A stretch of DNA of 64,000 nucleotides from an uncultured candidate division Zixibacteria bacterium (GCA_937925655.1 CALAMC010000110.1:41958-105957); one strand, 5' to 3'. Shown: positions 47,680 to 57,470, counted from the first letter of the stretch. Notes: generated from the letters alone by a model not told the origin. A program made the numbers and translations.

Positions 47680-48678
47680 TCATTTCTTCGGATACAGCTT
47701 TTCCAATTCCTCAATCAGTTTTTCTTTACTCACGCTGGCGGTGCCGATTTCGCCAACCACGATGCCTGCCGCACAATTTGAGATTACCATCGCTTCGGAT
47801 AAATTCGCCCCGGCGGCCATGGCCGAAACAAACACGGCGATGACAGTATCGCCCGCACCGGTGACGTCAAAAACTTTTTTGGCCACGGTTGGGAGCAAAT
47901 CGAGTTCACCGGTGGCATGGAACAGCGCCATCCCTTTTTCGCCGCGGGTTATGAGTATCGAGCGGGCTTCGAGACGTTCCAGCAACTCTTTACCAACAAT
48001 TTCCAAATCACGGTCGGTGCGGATTTTGCGTCCCGCGACAAATCCGGCTTCATGGTGGTTGGGTGTTACTACCGAAACTTTTTTATAATGGAAGAAGTGC
48101 GCATCTTTGGGGTCAACGGCGACGAAAATATTCTTTTCGAGGCAGAGCGGGATAATCTTTTCCAAAAGTGATTTGGTAATGACGCCTTTGCCATAGTCGG
48201 AAATGATAACGGCTTTGATCTGGTCAGCCACCGCTGTAAATCGGTCCAGGATAATTTTTTCGATCCTGGCCGAAATCTCGAAGGTGTCTTCCTTATCGGC
48301 CCGGACCACCTGCTGGGAATGGGCGATTATACGCGTTTTGATGGTTGTCCGACGATCTTTATCATCGACCAGATAATCATGGGAGATATCGTTTTCTTTG
48401 AGCAGTTGCGATAATTTTATGGCGGCGTCATCAAGCCCGATAACTCCGACTAGGCAGGGCTTGTCACCCAGTGTCCGGATGTTGTTGGCGACATTGGCGG
48501 CCCCGCCGAGGCGGGTTTGCTCATGGTTAACTTCGACCACCGGTACCGGCGCTTCGGGCGAAATCCGGCTGACGGTTCCGTGAAGATATTCATCGAGCAT
48601 AATATCGCCCAATATTAATATCTTGGCTTTTCCGATATTGTTCGCTATCTTAACGACCTGTCCAGTATTAATTGGCAT
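47680..48678 (-). CDS. hldA: D-glycero-beta-D-manno-heptose-7-phosphate kinase HldA (RfaE1)
   Basis: 332 residues of the PfkB/ribokinase family. Opening ILILGDIMLDEYLHGTVSRISPEAPVPVV is specific to RfaE1; GGAANVANNI and the C-terminal catalytic motif VFDVTGAGDTVIAVF are present. It phosphorylates heptose 7-phosphate at C1 in ADP-heptose synthesis. The companion adenylyltransferase is the next gene downstream. The length fits a kinase-only protein rather than the fused HldE. Confidence 0.92.
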   Translation of the reverse strand: MPINTGQVVKIANNIGKAKILILGDIMLDEYLHGTVSRISPEAPVPVVEVNHEQTRLGGAANVANNIRTLGDKPCLVGVIGLDDAAIKLSQLLKENDISHDYLVDDKDRRTTIKTRIIAHSQQVVRADKEDTFEISARIEKIILDRFTAVADQIKAVIISDYGKGVITKSLLEKIIPLCLEKNIFVAVDPKDAHFFHYKKVSVVTPNHHEAGFVAGRKIRTDRDLEIVGKELLERLEARSILITRGEKGMALFHATGELDLLPTVAKKVFDVTGAGDTVIAVFVSAMAAGANLSEAMVISNCAAGIVVGEIGTASVSKEKLIEELEKLYPKK

Positions 48679-48770
48679 ACTTTGAGCTTTTTATTTATGA
48701 CGGTTCAAATTTTTGCCAATATATTTATTATATGACCGTTTTACAAGAATTTTGAAGGAGTAAAAATATT

Positions 48771-49109
48771 ATGGATATGAAACCGCAGGCACGCATCAAT
48801 CTCGAAATCGACGATAAAGAGGCGGAGGGAATATATTCCAATCTGGCTCTTATCGCACACAGCCCCAACGAGTTTATTTTCGATTTCGCCCGGATCATGC
48901 CCGGCGCCAAAAGGACGCGGGTGCAGGCACGTATCATCATGACCCCGGCCCATGCCAAAATGCTGAGGAAGACGCTGGAAGAGAATTTGAAAAAATTCGA
49001 GGCTCAATTCGGGGAAATTAAGGTTCACGGCGGTCCGGAAGGTCTGCAAAAGGGCAATATCGGCTTTGAATCATCGCCCATACCGGAAGAAGGCGAAAAA
49101 GAAATGTAA
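48771..49109 (+). CDS. DUF3467-family protein
   Basis: 112 residues without signal peptide. The pattern YSNLALIAHSPNEFIFDFARIMPG then AKRTRVQARIIMTPAHAKML is DUF3467, a small conserved bacterial family of unknown function. AAGGAG lies ten bases before the ATG. It is divergent from hldA and followed by 190 bp without an evident gene. Confidence 0.85.
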   Translation: MDMKPQARINLEIDDKEAEGIYSNLALIAHSPNEFIFDFARIMPGAKRTRVQARIIMTPAHAKMLRKTLEENLKKFEAQFGEIKVHGGPEGLQKGNIGFESSPIPEEGEKEM

Positions 49110-49300
49110 CCGGTGTGGCACGCATGTATTGCATAACGCGAGCATTCTTCTTAAAACGCGCTTTCAAGGATGTTCTTCCCGCCTGAAATTTAAAAGTATC
49201 GGGATTGATTCCTGATTCTGCTTTATGAAGCGGGGATACCATGCTTTAACGCTCGCCGTTTTTTGTTGCGTTTCAAATCAATAAAACTGCATAATGAGGC

Positions 49301-49507
49301 ATGGTCGTGCAAAATAAAACCAGGCTTTGCCCTTACTGTAATGAAGAAATTTCGCCCGGGGCGCTGATGTGCAAGCATTGCCACGCGCCTCTGATGAAAA
49401 AGCCCAAACCGAAACCGCCATTCTGGTGCGGGCAGTACATGCTGGGGGTTTATTCGGGCGTCCTGTTCATGATTTTGGTGATATATATATTTAACAAAGT
49501 TTTTTAG
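49301..49507 (+). CDS. zinc-ribbon small membrane protein, 68 aa
   Basis: An N-terminal zinc ribbon (CPYCNEEISPGALMCKHC) joined by a Lys/Pro linker to one C-terminal membrane helix (YMLGVYSGVLFMILVIYIF). Function unknown; such proteins are common small membrane-anchored zinc-ribbon proteins. GAGG is one base before the ATG, so the GTG at 49307 (seven bases downstream of it) may be the true start. Confidence 0.65.
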   Translation: MVVQNKTRLCPYCNEEISPGALMCKHCHAPLMKKPKPKPPFWCGQYMLGVYSGVLFMILVIYIFNKVF

Positions 49508-49590
49508 GGTTTTGGCCGCCAATTGCAATATTGCCCCGCCCTGTCTTGACGCGGCCGGAATTTATGGTTAGGTTCGAAGAGACGGACCAT

Positions 49591-50202
49591 ATGAATAGAA
49601 TAAATAGTGTGGCATCAGAGTTGTCCGCCAAAGGTTACTGGCCGGCAGTGGCGAAGGAGTTCCTGGATGAAGGGAAATACGCCCGAGTGGTTGAGCTGTG
49701 CGCGGCCCGTTTGAAGGATCAGCCGAAATCGCTTTCCGGGCGGCTGGCATATGCCGAAGCGCTGTATTTATCCGGTCAGAATCAGAGCGCCGAGGAGCAG
49801 TTTTATAAAGTTCTGGAGGATGACCCCGATAATCTTCGCGCCCTCAAATTTCTGGGTGATATCAAATTCGAATCCGGGCATGAGGCCACCGCCGTTTCAT
49901 ATTACGAACGCATATTGCAATTGGAGCCGGACACGTCCGGCCTATGTTGTTCGATTGAAAATACGAAAAAGGAAAAGACAAAAGTAATGGTCTTGAAAAG
50001 GGGGGAAGAGGTGTCGGGCGCGGCGGGTCAGAAGTTGCGCGAACTGCCATTCAAAACCGAAACCATTGGAGAATTACTTTTATCTCAAGGGCACCCCCGG
50101 CTGGCTTTGTCTATATTTCGGGAGTTGGCTGATAAAACTCAAAATCCTCGCTTGAAAACGCGGGCAGACGAAATTGAAGAAGCTCTAAAAACAAAGGAAT
50201 AG
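49591..50202 (+). CDS. TPR-repeat protein
   Basis: 203 residues from the ATG at 49591 (MNRINSVASELSAKG); upstream in-frame starts at 49564 and 49531 are possible and none has a clear ribosome site. TPR-like units are visible (GRLAYAEALYLSGQNQSAEEQFYKV, ALKFLGDIKFESGHEATAVSYYERIL, IGELLLSQGHPRLALSIFREL). Probably a cytoplasmic scaffold. It ends 4 bp before the M24 peptidase gene, so both are likely co-translated. Confidence 0.75.
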   Translation: MNRINSVASELSAKGYWPAVAKEFLDEGKYARVVELCAARLKDQPKSLSGRLAYAEALYLSGQNQSAEEQFYKVLEDDPDNLRALKFLGDIKFESGHEATAVSYYERILQLEPDTSGLCCSIENTKKEKTKVMVLKRGEEVSGAAGQKLRELPFKTETIGELLLSQGHPRLALSIFRELADKTQNPRLKTRADEIEEALKTKE

Positions 50203-50206
50203 TTAT

Positions 50207-51280
50207 ATGCATCGCGAACGCATCAAGAGACTGCAGGCTTATGTTTCCGGTGAAAACATGGATGGTTTTATTGTCACCTGTATGGCGCATATTCAGTATT
50301 TATGCGGGTTCACCGGCTCGACCGGAATAATGATTATTTTGCCGAACAAGGCTTTTTTTCTGACCGATTTCCGTTATCAGGAACAGTCGAAAAAGCAGGT
50401 TAAAGGGGCTCGGACGATTATTACGAAAAAGGCGGTGTATTCGGAACTGAAGGAACTGGCCCAGTTTCATGGAAGGAATTTCCGTTATGGCTATGAATCC
50501 GATCAAATTCTCTGTAATAATCTCGAAATAATAAAGAATTCCTTTGTTGGATCGATTTTGGTTCCAACCACGGGCGTTTTCGAGATGTTTTCCGTGATTA
50601 AGGACAAAAACGAAATCGAGTTAATTCAGAGAGCGGTGGATATTTCGGATACTGCCTTTGAGCGAATTTTGAGCATAATCAGGCCGGGGGTTAGGGAAAG
50701 CGAAGTCGCCGCCGAATTGGAATATCAGATGAAAATGCTCGGTTCCGAAAGGCCGGCTTTTGATACGATAATCGCTTCCGGCTATCGCGCCGCGTTACCG
50801 CACGGAATTGCATCGGACAAAAAAATCGCCCCGGGCGATTTTGTAACTTTAGATTTTGGAGCCACTTACAAGGGGTATGTGTCAGATATTACACGTACGG
50901 TCGTGGTCGGCAATGCCACCGCCAGACAGAAGAAAATTTATGGCATTGTGCTTCGGGCCCAAAAAGCGGCCATAAGTAAAGTCCGGCAGGGAATGGAAAC
51001 ATCCAAAATAGACGCCTCCGCCCGGAACATAATCGATAAAGCCGGATATAAGAAGTATTTCGGACACGGAACCGGCCATGGCATTGGTTTGTTTGTTCAT
51101 ACCGAGCCGAGAATCGGGCCGACCTCTGGCGGCGTCGTCAAAAAGGGGATGATTTTTACCGTGGAACCGGGGATATATTTGCCGGGCTGGGGCGGGGTAA
51201 GGATAGAAGATGATGTTTTGGTGACCTCGACGGGTGTAAAGGTCCTCAATTCGGCCCCAAAAAACTTATTGGAGCTGTAA
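50207..51280 (+). CDS. M24B family Xaa-Pro aminopeptidase/dipeptidase
   Basis: 357 residues with an N-terminal creatinase-like domain and a pita-bread catalytic domain. Metal ligands: Asp in VTLDFGATYKGYVSDITRT (two), His in GHGTGHGIG, Glu in TVEPGIYLPG and Glu in RIEDDVLV. It removes residues next to proline from peptides in the cytoplasm. It starts 4 bp after the TPR gene and precedes accB, an order common in bacteria (pepP-efp-accB-accC type). Confidence 0.93.
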   Translation: MHRERIKRLQAYVSGENMDGFIVTCMAHIQYLCGFTGSTGIMIILPNKAFFLTDFRYQEQSKKQVKGARTIITKKAVYSELKELAQFHGRNFRYGYESDQILCNNLEIIKNSFVGSILVPTTGVFEMFSVIKDKNEIELIQRAVDISDTAFERILSIIRPGVRESEVAAELEYQMKMLGSERPAFDTIIASGYRAALPHGIASDKKIAPGDFVTLDFGATYKGYVSDITRTVVVGNATARQKKIYGIVLRAQKAAISKVRQGMETSKIDASARNIIDKAGYKKYFGHGTGHGIGLFVHTEPRIGPTSGGVVKKGMIFTVEPGIYLPGWGGVRIEDDVLVTSTGVKVLNSAPKNLLEL

Positions 51281-51330
51281 AATGAATATGTTATCTTTCC
51301 GGGTCAAAATCTGCCCGTGAGGATGGATAA

Positions 51331-51834
51331 ATGATGAATGAGAAGACAATAAAAAGACTGATAAGACTGGTGGAAGAATCGGAAGTGGATCAGCTTGAGG
51401 TTACGAGCTGGGGTCGCAAGGTCAAGATTACCCGCAGGTTGCCCTCGGCCAGCAATGGCCATTCGGATAGTCCGGCAGTTATGGTCCAGCCGATGCCGGC
51501 GGTTGCGCCGGTGGTTTCGCGGCCAACGATTTCGGTCGCAACAACGCCGCCAGTCACGGAGGTTCAGCCGCCTTCTTCGGATGCCGACAAGAAGTATGTA
51601 GAGATTAAATCGCCTATGGTTGGGACATTTTACGCCGCGCCGGCCCCTGACGCGCCTCCGTATGTTAAGGTTGGAGACAGGGTCTCGGTCGGCCAGGTTG
51701 TATGTATTGTCGAGGCGATGAAACTGATGAACGAGATCGAGTCCGAGGTCACCGGCTCCATCGCGAAGGTTATGGTCGAGAATGCACAACCGGTCGAGTT
51801 CGGACAGGTCCTGTTCCTGATTAATCCGGATTAA
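51331..51834 (+). CDS. accB: biotin carboxyl carrier protein of acetyl-CoA carboxylase
   Basis: 167 residues. N-terminal helical part, a Pro/Ala/Thr-rich hinge (~45-85) and a biotinyl domain with IVEAMKLMNEIESEV, Lys131 being the biotin site. With AccC it forms the first half reaction of fatty-acid synthesis. A pilT gene separates it from accC, which is not the usual order. Confidence 0.95.
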   Translation: MMNEKTIKRLIRLVEESEVDQLEVTSWGRKVKITRRLPSASNGHSDSPAVMVQPMPAVAPVVSRPTISVATTPPVTEVQPPSSDADKKYVEIKSPMVGTFYAAPAPDAPPYVKVGDRVSVGQVVCIVEAMKLMNEIESEVTGSIAKVMVENAQPVEFGQVLFLINPD

Positions 51835-51857
51835 TACTGATTCAGGAGGCCGGCGGC

Positions 51858-52982
51858 ATGAATCTTAAGCAAATGCTGGTTGAGATGCTGGAACGCAGAG
51901 CATCTGACCTTCACCTTCGTGTTGGAATCCGTCCCAATATACGCGTTCACGGCTCGCTGGAAAAAATAGCTACGGATCCAATTACCATCGATGAAATGCA
52001 AAACATCGTGGGGCAGATTCTCAACGAACAGCAGTTGGAGCGGTTCAATCGCAAAAACGAAATGGACCTGGCGCTATCGGTCGCCAAACTGGGGCGTTTC
52101 CGCATCAATATCTACCGCCAGCGGGGAACCACTGGAATTGCTATTCGTGCGGTCAACACTATCGTCCCGAGTTTCGAGGAATTGCACCTGCCGAACATCA
52201 TCAGGGATTTATCGATGGAAAAGCGCGGCTTGATATGCGTCACGGGGACTACCGGTTCGGGGAAATCGACGACTCTGGCGGCCATGCTGGAACATATGAA
52301 TGAGACCCGCGTCGACAATATTCTGACGGTGGAAGACCCGATTGAATATATATACCGGGACAAGAAGTGCATTATCTCTCAAAGAGAGGTGGGTGCCGAC
52401 ACCGAATCGTTTTCTTCGGCTTTGCGGCACGCTCTTCGTCAAGACCCGGACATTATCATGATCGGTGAAATCCGCGACGTGGAAACGATGTCGATCGCTT
52501 TGACCGCGGCCGATACCGGCCATCTGGTTTTAACCACGCTGCATACGCTTAATGCGGTGGAAACGATCAGCCGTATCGTTTCGTTTTTCCCGCCGCATCA
52601 GCACCAACAAATACGTTTGTTGCTGGCGGGGACGTTGACGGCCATCGTCGGTCAGCGCCTGCTACAGCGCCACGATATGCCCGGGCGGGTTCCGGCGCTG
52701 GAGATTCTGATGTCAACAGCCGCCGTTAAAGAGTATCTTATGGATCCTGAAAAAACCTCGAGTATTCCTGACCTGATCGAAGAAGGACGTCAATACGGTA
52801 TGCGCACTTTTGACCAGTCGATAATGGAGCTTTATCGCTCCGGCAAGATTTCATTCGAAGAGGCCATGGCTCAATGCTCGAATCCCGATGATTTTGATTT
52901 GCGGGTCAAGGGTATTATGGGCGCCTCCGACCGCTGGGCGACAAACGCCGTCGGCGATACCGACGACGTGAGTAAGGTTTAG
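51858..52982 (+). CDS. pilT: type IV pilus retraction ATPase PilT
   Basis: 374 residues. Opening LKQMLVEMLERRASDLHLRVGIRPNIR, Walker A GTTGSGKSTTLAAML, Asp box EDPIEYIYRDKKCIISQREVG, Walker B IIMIGEIRD and the His box HLVLTTLHTLNAVE match PilT. It drives pilus retraction from the inner membrane. CAGGAGG lies before the ATG. It sits between accB and accC, 23 and 46 bp away. Confidence 0.93.
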   Translation: MNLKQMLVEMLERRASDLHLRVGIRPNIRVHGSLEKIATDPITIDEMQNIVGQILNEQQLERFNRKNEMDLALSVAKLGRFRINIYRQRGTTGIAIRAVNTIVPSFEELHLPNIIRDLSMEKRGLICVTGTTGSGKSTTLAAMLEHMNETRVDNILTVEDPIEYIYRDKKCIISQREVGADTESFSSALRHALRQDPDIIMIGEIRDVETMSIALTAADTGHLVLTTLHTLNAVETISRIVSFFPPHQHQQIRLLLAGTLTAIVGQRLLQRHDMPGRVPALEILMSTAAVKEYLMDPEKTSSIPDLIEEGRQYGMRTFDQSIMELYRSGKISFEEAMAQCSNPDDFDLRVKGIMGASDRWATNAVGDTDDVSKV

Positions 52983-53028
52983 TATAGATTTTTTATTGGA
53001 TTAAGACTGTAACCGAATAGGATTCATT

Positions 53029-54432
53029 TTGATCAAGAAAGTACTTATCGCCAATCGTGGCGAAATAGCTTTACGTATTATTCGTGCCTGCCGGGAGTTG
53101 GGTATTCAGACGGTCGCCGTGTATAGCGAGGCCGACCGGGACGCCCTTCATGTCCGATTCGCGGACGAGGACGTCTGTATCGGTCCTCCCAGCCCGGCCC
53201 AGAGTTATCTAAACGCAAAAAGCATCATCTCGGCGGCCGAAGTAACCGGGGCGGATGCCATACATCCGGGTTATGGTTTTCTGGCCGAAAACGCTGAATT
53301 CGCCGAAATATGTCAATCCTGCGGAATCAATTTTATCGGACCAACCCCGGAAATGATCCGTAAAATGGGTGACAAAGGCGTCGCCAAACAGGTTATGAAA
53401 GAGGCCGGTATCCCGGTTATCCCGGGTTCGGATGGGGTTGTCGCGACTATTGATGAGGCTCGTGCAGTGGCGGCCGGGATCGGTTATCCGGTTATGATCA
53501 AGGCGGTGGCCGGTGGCGGCGGGCGCGGTATGCGATTGGTGCATACTGAAGAGAATCTTGAAAAATCCTTCCAAATGGCGCGGTCGGAAGCCGAAATTGC
53601 CTTTAAAAATCCAGACGTTTATATCGAGAAGGTGATTGTCGAACCGCACCATGTCGAAATTCAAATTCTTGGCGACAGTTTCGGTAATATAATTCATCTG
53701 GGTGAACGTGATTGTAGCGTGCAACGCCGTCATCAGAAACTTATAGAAGAATGTCCATCTCCGATAGTCACCCCGGACTTACGCAATGAAATGGGTCGTA
53801 CGGCCGTCATAGGGGCTTCCACAATAGGGTATCTTGGAGCGGGGACCATGGAATTTCTGGTCGATGCCCATCGTAATTTCTATTTTATGGAAATGAACAC
53901 CCGTATTCAGGTCGAACACCCCATAACGGAAGAGGCCGTCGAGCTGGATATAATGAAGGAACAGATTCGCATTGCCGCCGGCCATAAGCTGCGCCATCGC
54001 CAGGAAGACATTATGATGAACTGGCATTCCATAGAATGCCGCATCAACGCCGAGGACGTGGAAAAGGATTTCCGTCCGACGCCCGGCAAGATAACATCGT
54101 TTCACGTCCCGGGTGGCCGGGGGGTAAGGGTGGATACGGCCGCGTATGCCGGGTATATCATACCGCAGTATTATGATTCCATGATCGCCAAGCTGATCGT
54201 CAAAGCACGCAGCCGGGAGGCGGCTATTACTAAAATGCGTTTTGCCCTCGAAGAATTTATCGTCGAGGGAGTCCCTACCACGATCAATTTCCATAAGAAG
54301 ATTTTAAACCATCCTGATTTCATTTCAGGCAATTTTGATACATCATTTGTTGAAAAAATGTCTCGGGCCGACGAAGCCGTTCTGGTCGAACAAGGCGAAG
54401 GCCCGAAGAGCCAAGAAAGGGAGGAGTCGTGA
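53029..54432 (+). CDS. accC: acetyl-CoA carboxylase biotin carboxylase subunit
   Basis: 467 residues. Starts at a TTG (53029) with AGGA six bases upstream; the resulting opening MIKKVLIANRGEIALRIIRAC fits the family exactly and no ATG is nearby. ATP-grasp loop VAGGGGRGMRLV, EKVIVEPHHVEIQILGDSFG, YFMEMNTRIQVEHPITE and RINAED are intact. It carboxylates biotin on AccB. Its stop overlaps the GTG start of gcvH. Confidence 0.96.
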   Translation: MIKKVLIANRGEIALRIIRACRELGIQTVAVYSEADRDALHVRFADEDVCIGPPSPAQSYLNAKSIISAAEVTGADAIHPGYGFLAENAEFAEICQSCGINFIGPTPEMIRKMGDKGVAKQVMKEAGIPVIPGSDGVVATIDEARAVAAGIGYPVMIKAVAGGGGRGMRLVHTEENLEKSFQMARSEAEIAFKNPDVYIEKVIVEPHHVEIQILGDSFGNIIHLGERDCSVQRRHQKLIEECPSPIVTPDLRNEMGRTAVIGASTIGYLGAGTMEFLVDAHRNFYFMEMNTRIQVEHPITEEAVELDIMKEQIRIAAGHKLRHRQEDIMMNWHSIECRINAEDVEKDFRPTPGKITSFHVPGGRGVRVDTAAYAGYIIPQYYDSMIAKLIVKARSREAAITKMRFALEEFIVEGVPTTINFHKKILNHPDFISGNFDTSFVEKMSRADEAVLVEQGEGPKSQEREES

Positions 54433-54806
54433 ACATCCCGTCTGATTTGAGATATACTTCAGAACATGAATGGGTGTCGCTGGAGGGTAAGCTGGCCACC
54501 GTCGGTATCACCGATTATGCCCAGGGTGAACTGGGCGATATCGTGTTCGTGGAACTGCCGAACGTTGGCGATGAAGTAAAAGCCGGATCTGCCTTCGGAA
54601 CCATCGAAGCGGTCAAGGCCGTATCAGAGTTGTTCGCCCCGGTTGGCGGCAAAATCGTGGAAATAAACGAAGAACTTCAAGATAATCCGACTGTCGTCAA
54701 TAGTGACCCCTATGGCGACGGCTGGATGATAAAAATCGAGGTCAAGGATCCCGGCGAATTCGATAAACTTTTGCCCGCGTCGGAGTACCAAAAACTGACC
54801 GAATAG
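54429..54806 (+). CDS. gcvH: glycine cleavage system H protein
   Basis: 125 residues from a GTG at 54429 that overlaps the accC stop (GTGA). Lipoyl-domain motif GTIEAVKAVSELFAP, with Lys63 as lipoylation site; YTSEHEWVSLEG is the usual opening. It carries the aminomethyl group between the P, T and L proteins. The two P subunits are encoded downstream. No gcvT is seen in the window. Confidence 0.96.
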   Translation: MNIPSDLRYTSEHEWVSLEGKLATVGITDYAQGELGDIVFVELPNVGDEVKAGSAFGTIEAVKAVSELFAPVGGKIVEINEELQDNPTVVNSDPYGDGWMIKIEVKDPGEFDKLLPASEYQKLTE

Positions 54807-54820
54807 GATTAATCATAAAC

Positions 54821-56188
54821 ATGGCATACATTCCCAATACCGATGATAGTCGGCGGCGGATGCTGGACAAGATCGGCGTTTCCGATTTTGAAGCCCTCCT
54901 GGCGCCGATACCTGAAAAAGTTCGCCTGAAACAGCCCCTGAATCTTCCCGGTCCCGTTTCAGAACTGGAGCTTTTGCGCGAAATAGACGCAATCTCGCGC
55001 CAAAACATGACTGGGCTGGTCTCATTTGCGGGCGGCGGGGTGTACGATCATTTCATCCCGTCGGCCGTCGAGCGCATAATCAGCCGTCCCGAATTCATGA
55101 CGGCCTATACCCCTTATCAGGCCGAAGTGGCCCAAGGCACGTTGCAGGTTATTTATGAATTTCAGACTCATATTTGTCGACTGACCGGTCTGGACGTGGC
55201 CAACGCCTCCATGTACGATGGGGCTTCCGCTCTGGCTGAGGCGGCGCTTCTGGCGATTAACACTACTAAAAGAAATAGGGTGGTGATTTCGAAGGCGGTC
55301 AGTCCAATGTATCGAGAAGTCGTCAGAACGTACACTTCCGGTCGCGATATAGAAATAATTGAGGTTGCCTTCGACGCCACGGCGGGCGTGACCGATCTCG
55401 ATCGCCTGCGCGGGACCATTGACGACAAAACCGCCTGTGTAATCATGGCCCAGCCGAATTTCTTCGGCATGCTGGAAGACCTTTCGGCCGGAAGCGAACT
55501 GGCGCAAAAGCACGGGGCTTTAATGATAGCCGCGATTGACCCGATATCGGCGGCGTTGCTTAAGACTCCGGCTGACTGCGGCGTGGATATCGCCGTCGGC
55601 GAAGGTCAGCCACTGGGGATAAACCTGAATTTTGGTGGGCCCCTTCTGGGCTTTTTTGCGGTCAACAGGAAATTGATTCGTATGATACCCGGTCGTCTGG
55701 TGGCGCGCACGGTTGATGAGGATAACCGTCCCGGCTTCGTTCTCACCCTTCAGACGCGAGAACAACACATACGCCGGGATAAAGCCACGTCGAATATATG
55801 TACCAATCAGGCTTTGTGTGCCACGGCGGCTACGGTTTACCTGTCACTTCTGGGCAAGAAAGGTCTTAAGAAGGTCGCCCTTTTATCCATGGAAAAAACT
55901 CATCAGGTAGCCGAAAGAATTTGCGAACTGGACGGGTTTGAACCGTACTTCAAAGGCGACTTCATTCGCGAAACGGCCATCAAAACGCCCATTCCGGCCG
56001 AGGAGTTGGTCGGCAAGATGGTCAACGAAAACTGCATGCTTCCGGGAATCAGTCTGGGGCGGTTTTATCCCGGTCTGGAAAATGGGCTGCTTTTGGCCGC
56101 GACAGAAAAACGAACCACCGCGGAAATGGATTTGCTGGTCAAAGGCCTTAAAAATCTCGCCCGAAATGCGGTCTTATCCGGGGCATGA
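54821..56188 (+). CDS. gcvPA: glycine dehydrogenase (decarboxylating) subunit 1
   Basis: 455 residues. Opening YIPNTDDSRRRMLDKIG, SFAGGGVYDHFIPSAVERI, YTPYQAEVAQGTLQVIYEFQ and NASMYDGASALAEAALLA identify the N-terminal half of the two-subunit P protein. It works with GcvPB to decarboxylate glycine. It starts 14 bp after gcvH. A DUF2007-like gene and a thioredoxin-TPR lipoprotein gene separate it from gcvPB. Confidence 0.95.
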   Translation: MAYIPNTDDSRRRMLDKIGVSDFEALLAPIPEKVRLKQPLNLPGPVSELELLREIDAISRQNMTGLVSFAGGGVYDHFIPSAVERIISRPEFMTAYTPYQAEVAQGTLQVIYEFQTHICRLTGLDVANASMYDGASALAEAALLAINTTKRNRVVISKAVSPMYREVVRTYTSGRDIEIIEVAFDATAGVTDLDRLRGTIDDKTACVIMAQPNFFGMLEDLSAGSELAQKHGALMIAAIDPISAALLKTPADCGVDIAVGEGQPLGINLNFGGPLLGFFAVNRKLIRMIPGRLVARTVDEDNRPGFVLTLQTREQHIRRDKATSNICTNQALCATAATVYLSLLGKKGLKKVALLSMEKTHQVAERICELDGFEPYFKGDFIRETAIKTPIPAEELVGKMVNENCMLPGISLGRFYPGLENGLLLAATEKRTTAEMDLLVKGLKNLARNAVLSGA

Positions 56189-56207
56189 AATTGTCAGGTC
56201 AACGGGC

Positions 56208-56513
56208 ATGGCGGAAGATATAAACAAGGCCGGCGATTCGCCGGAAGCGGGCGGGGGAGACTGGAAGCTAGTGGGCAAAGTCAATGATGCCACCTCGGCC
56301 GGATACGCCAAAGAAACGCTGGAATCATACGATATCCCATGCGCGGTGCTTTCCGAATCGGGTTTTTTCGGGCAGGCCGGGTTGAATCTTCCGCAGGCTT
56401 ACGGTTCCCGATTGGGGCAATTTGAGATTTTTGTCCCGGAGGACCTCAAAGAAGAAGCCATTGATATAATGAATATGATCCTGGGCGACAAATGGGATCG
56501 TATGATTGAATAA
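56208..56513 (+). CDS. DUF2007-like small protein
   Basis: 101 residues from the ATG at 56208. The core WKLVGKVNDATSAGYAKETL then ESYDIPCAVLSES resembles DUF2007 (putative signal-transducing protein), a ferredoxin-like fold. No signal peptide. It lies 19 bp after gcvPA and before the thioredoxin-domain gene. Why it sits within the glycine-cleavage run is not known. The start lacks a good ribosome site, so translation may depend on coupling. Confidence 0.72.
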   Translation: MAEDINKAGDSPEAGGGDWKLVGKVNDATSAGYAKETLESYDIPCAVLSESGFFGQAGLNLPQAYGSRLGQFEIFVPEDLKEEAIDIMNMILGDKWDRMIE

Positions 56514-56557
56514 TGCATGCTTATGATTAAGTTGCCAATATTGGAAGGAGAGATGAA

Positions 56558-57451
56558 ATGAAATTATTGCGGATCAGGATATTGCTGACGGGTTTATCCC
56601 TGATATTCGGAATGTTCGCCCTGCTGACCGGGTGCGGGTCCAAGGAGACAGACGTGATGACGCCCCCGACTCTGAACTTTTTTACCAGCTTTGCCGAAGC
56701 TTCGCAGGCGGCGGCCACTAATGACAAGCCATTCATGGTTAAATTTTACACGGACTGGTGCACCTGGTGCAAGGTTCAGGATACAACCACGCTGGTCGAT
56801 TCCGCCGTTGTTTCTTTCCTGAACGGGACCTTTGCCTTTGCCAAAGTCAACGCCGAGGTTGATACGGCAACGGCCAAAATGCATTCAGTCGGGGGTTATC
56901 CAACCATTGTTATTTTCGACAGCAAAGGGAACGAAATTGATCGCATTGTCGGGCACATGCCCCCCGCAGAATTCATGGAAACGGTGAACAATTACTTAAA
57001 CGGTATCGGAACGCTGGAGTATTATCTGGGCATGGCCGACTCGGCGGGCACCGGCGAAGTCTATTTTGCCGTCGCCGATAAGTACAACGACCGGGGTAAA
57101 TCCGATGAAGCCCGGATATACTACGAAAAGGTGATTAATGCCGATCCCGATAATAAGGATGGATTTACCGATCAGTCGATGATGTCACTGGGCAATATAC
57201 TGCGTCGCAACGGGGATTACGACGGAGCCATCAAGCAGTTCGGCGAAATAATCAGGAAGTTCAAGGACAATGAAGCCGCCGCCGACGCTGAAATCTGGAC
57301 GGCCATAACCTATCGGCAGAAGGGCGACACGGCCAAAGCTATCCAGTGGTTTGAGGGTTTTATAAAAAATCATCCCGAAAGTTCTGATACGGCCTATGCC
57401 CTGGCACAAATAGAAAAACTGAAAAATCCTCCGCCGCCGGAAGAAAAATAG
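56558..57451 (+). CDS. thioredoxin-fold lipoprotein with TPR repeats
   Basis: 297 residues. Signal peptide with lipobox LLTGC near residue 27; a thioredoxin-like domain (~40-145) with active site DWCTWCK and cis-Pro GGYPTIVIF; then TPR-type repeats (VYFAVADKYNDRGKSDEARIYY, MMSLGNILRRNGDYDGAI, AITYRQKGDTAKAIQWF). It is likely a periplasmic, membrane-anchored thiol-disulfide protein. AGGAGA precedes the ATG. It is placed between gcvPA and gcvPB, in the same operon. Confidence 0.85.
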   Translation: MKLLRIRILLTGLSLIFGMFALLTGCGSKETDVMTPPTLNFFTSFAEASQAAATNDKPFMVKFYTDWCTWCKVQDTTTLVDSAVVSFLNGTFAFAKVNAEVDTATAKMHSVGGYPTIVIFDSKGNEIDRIVGHMPPAEFMETVNNYLNGIGTLEYYLGMADSAGTGEVYFAVADKYNDRGKSDEARIYYEKVINADPDNKDGFTDQSMMSLGNILRRNGDYDGAIKQFGEIIRKFKDNEAAADAEIWTAITYRQKGDTAKAIQWFEGFIKNHPESSDTAYALAQIEKLKNPPPPEEK

Positions 57452-57470
57452 GACAACGACAGATACAATT

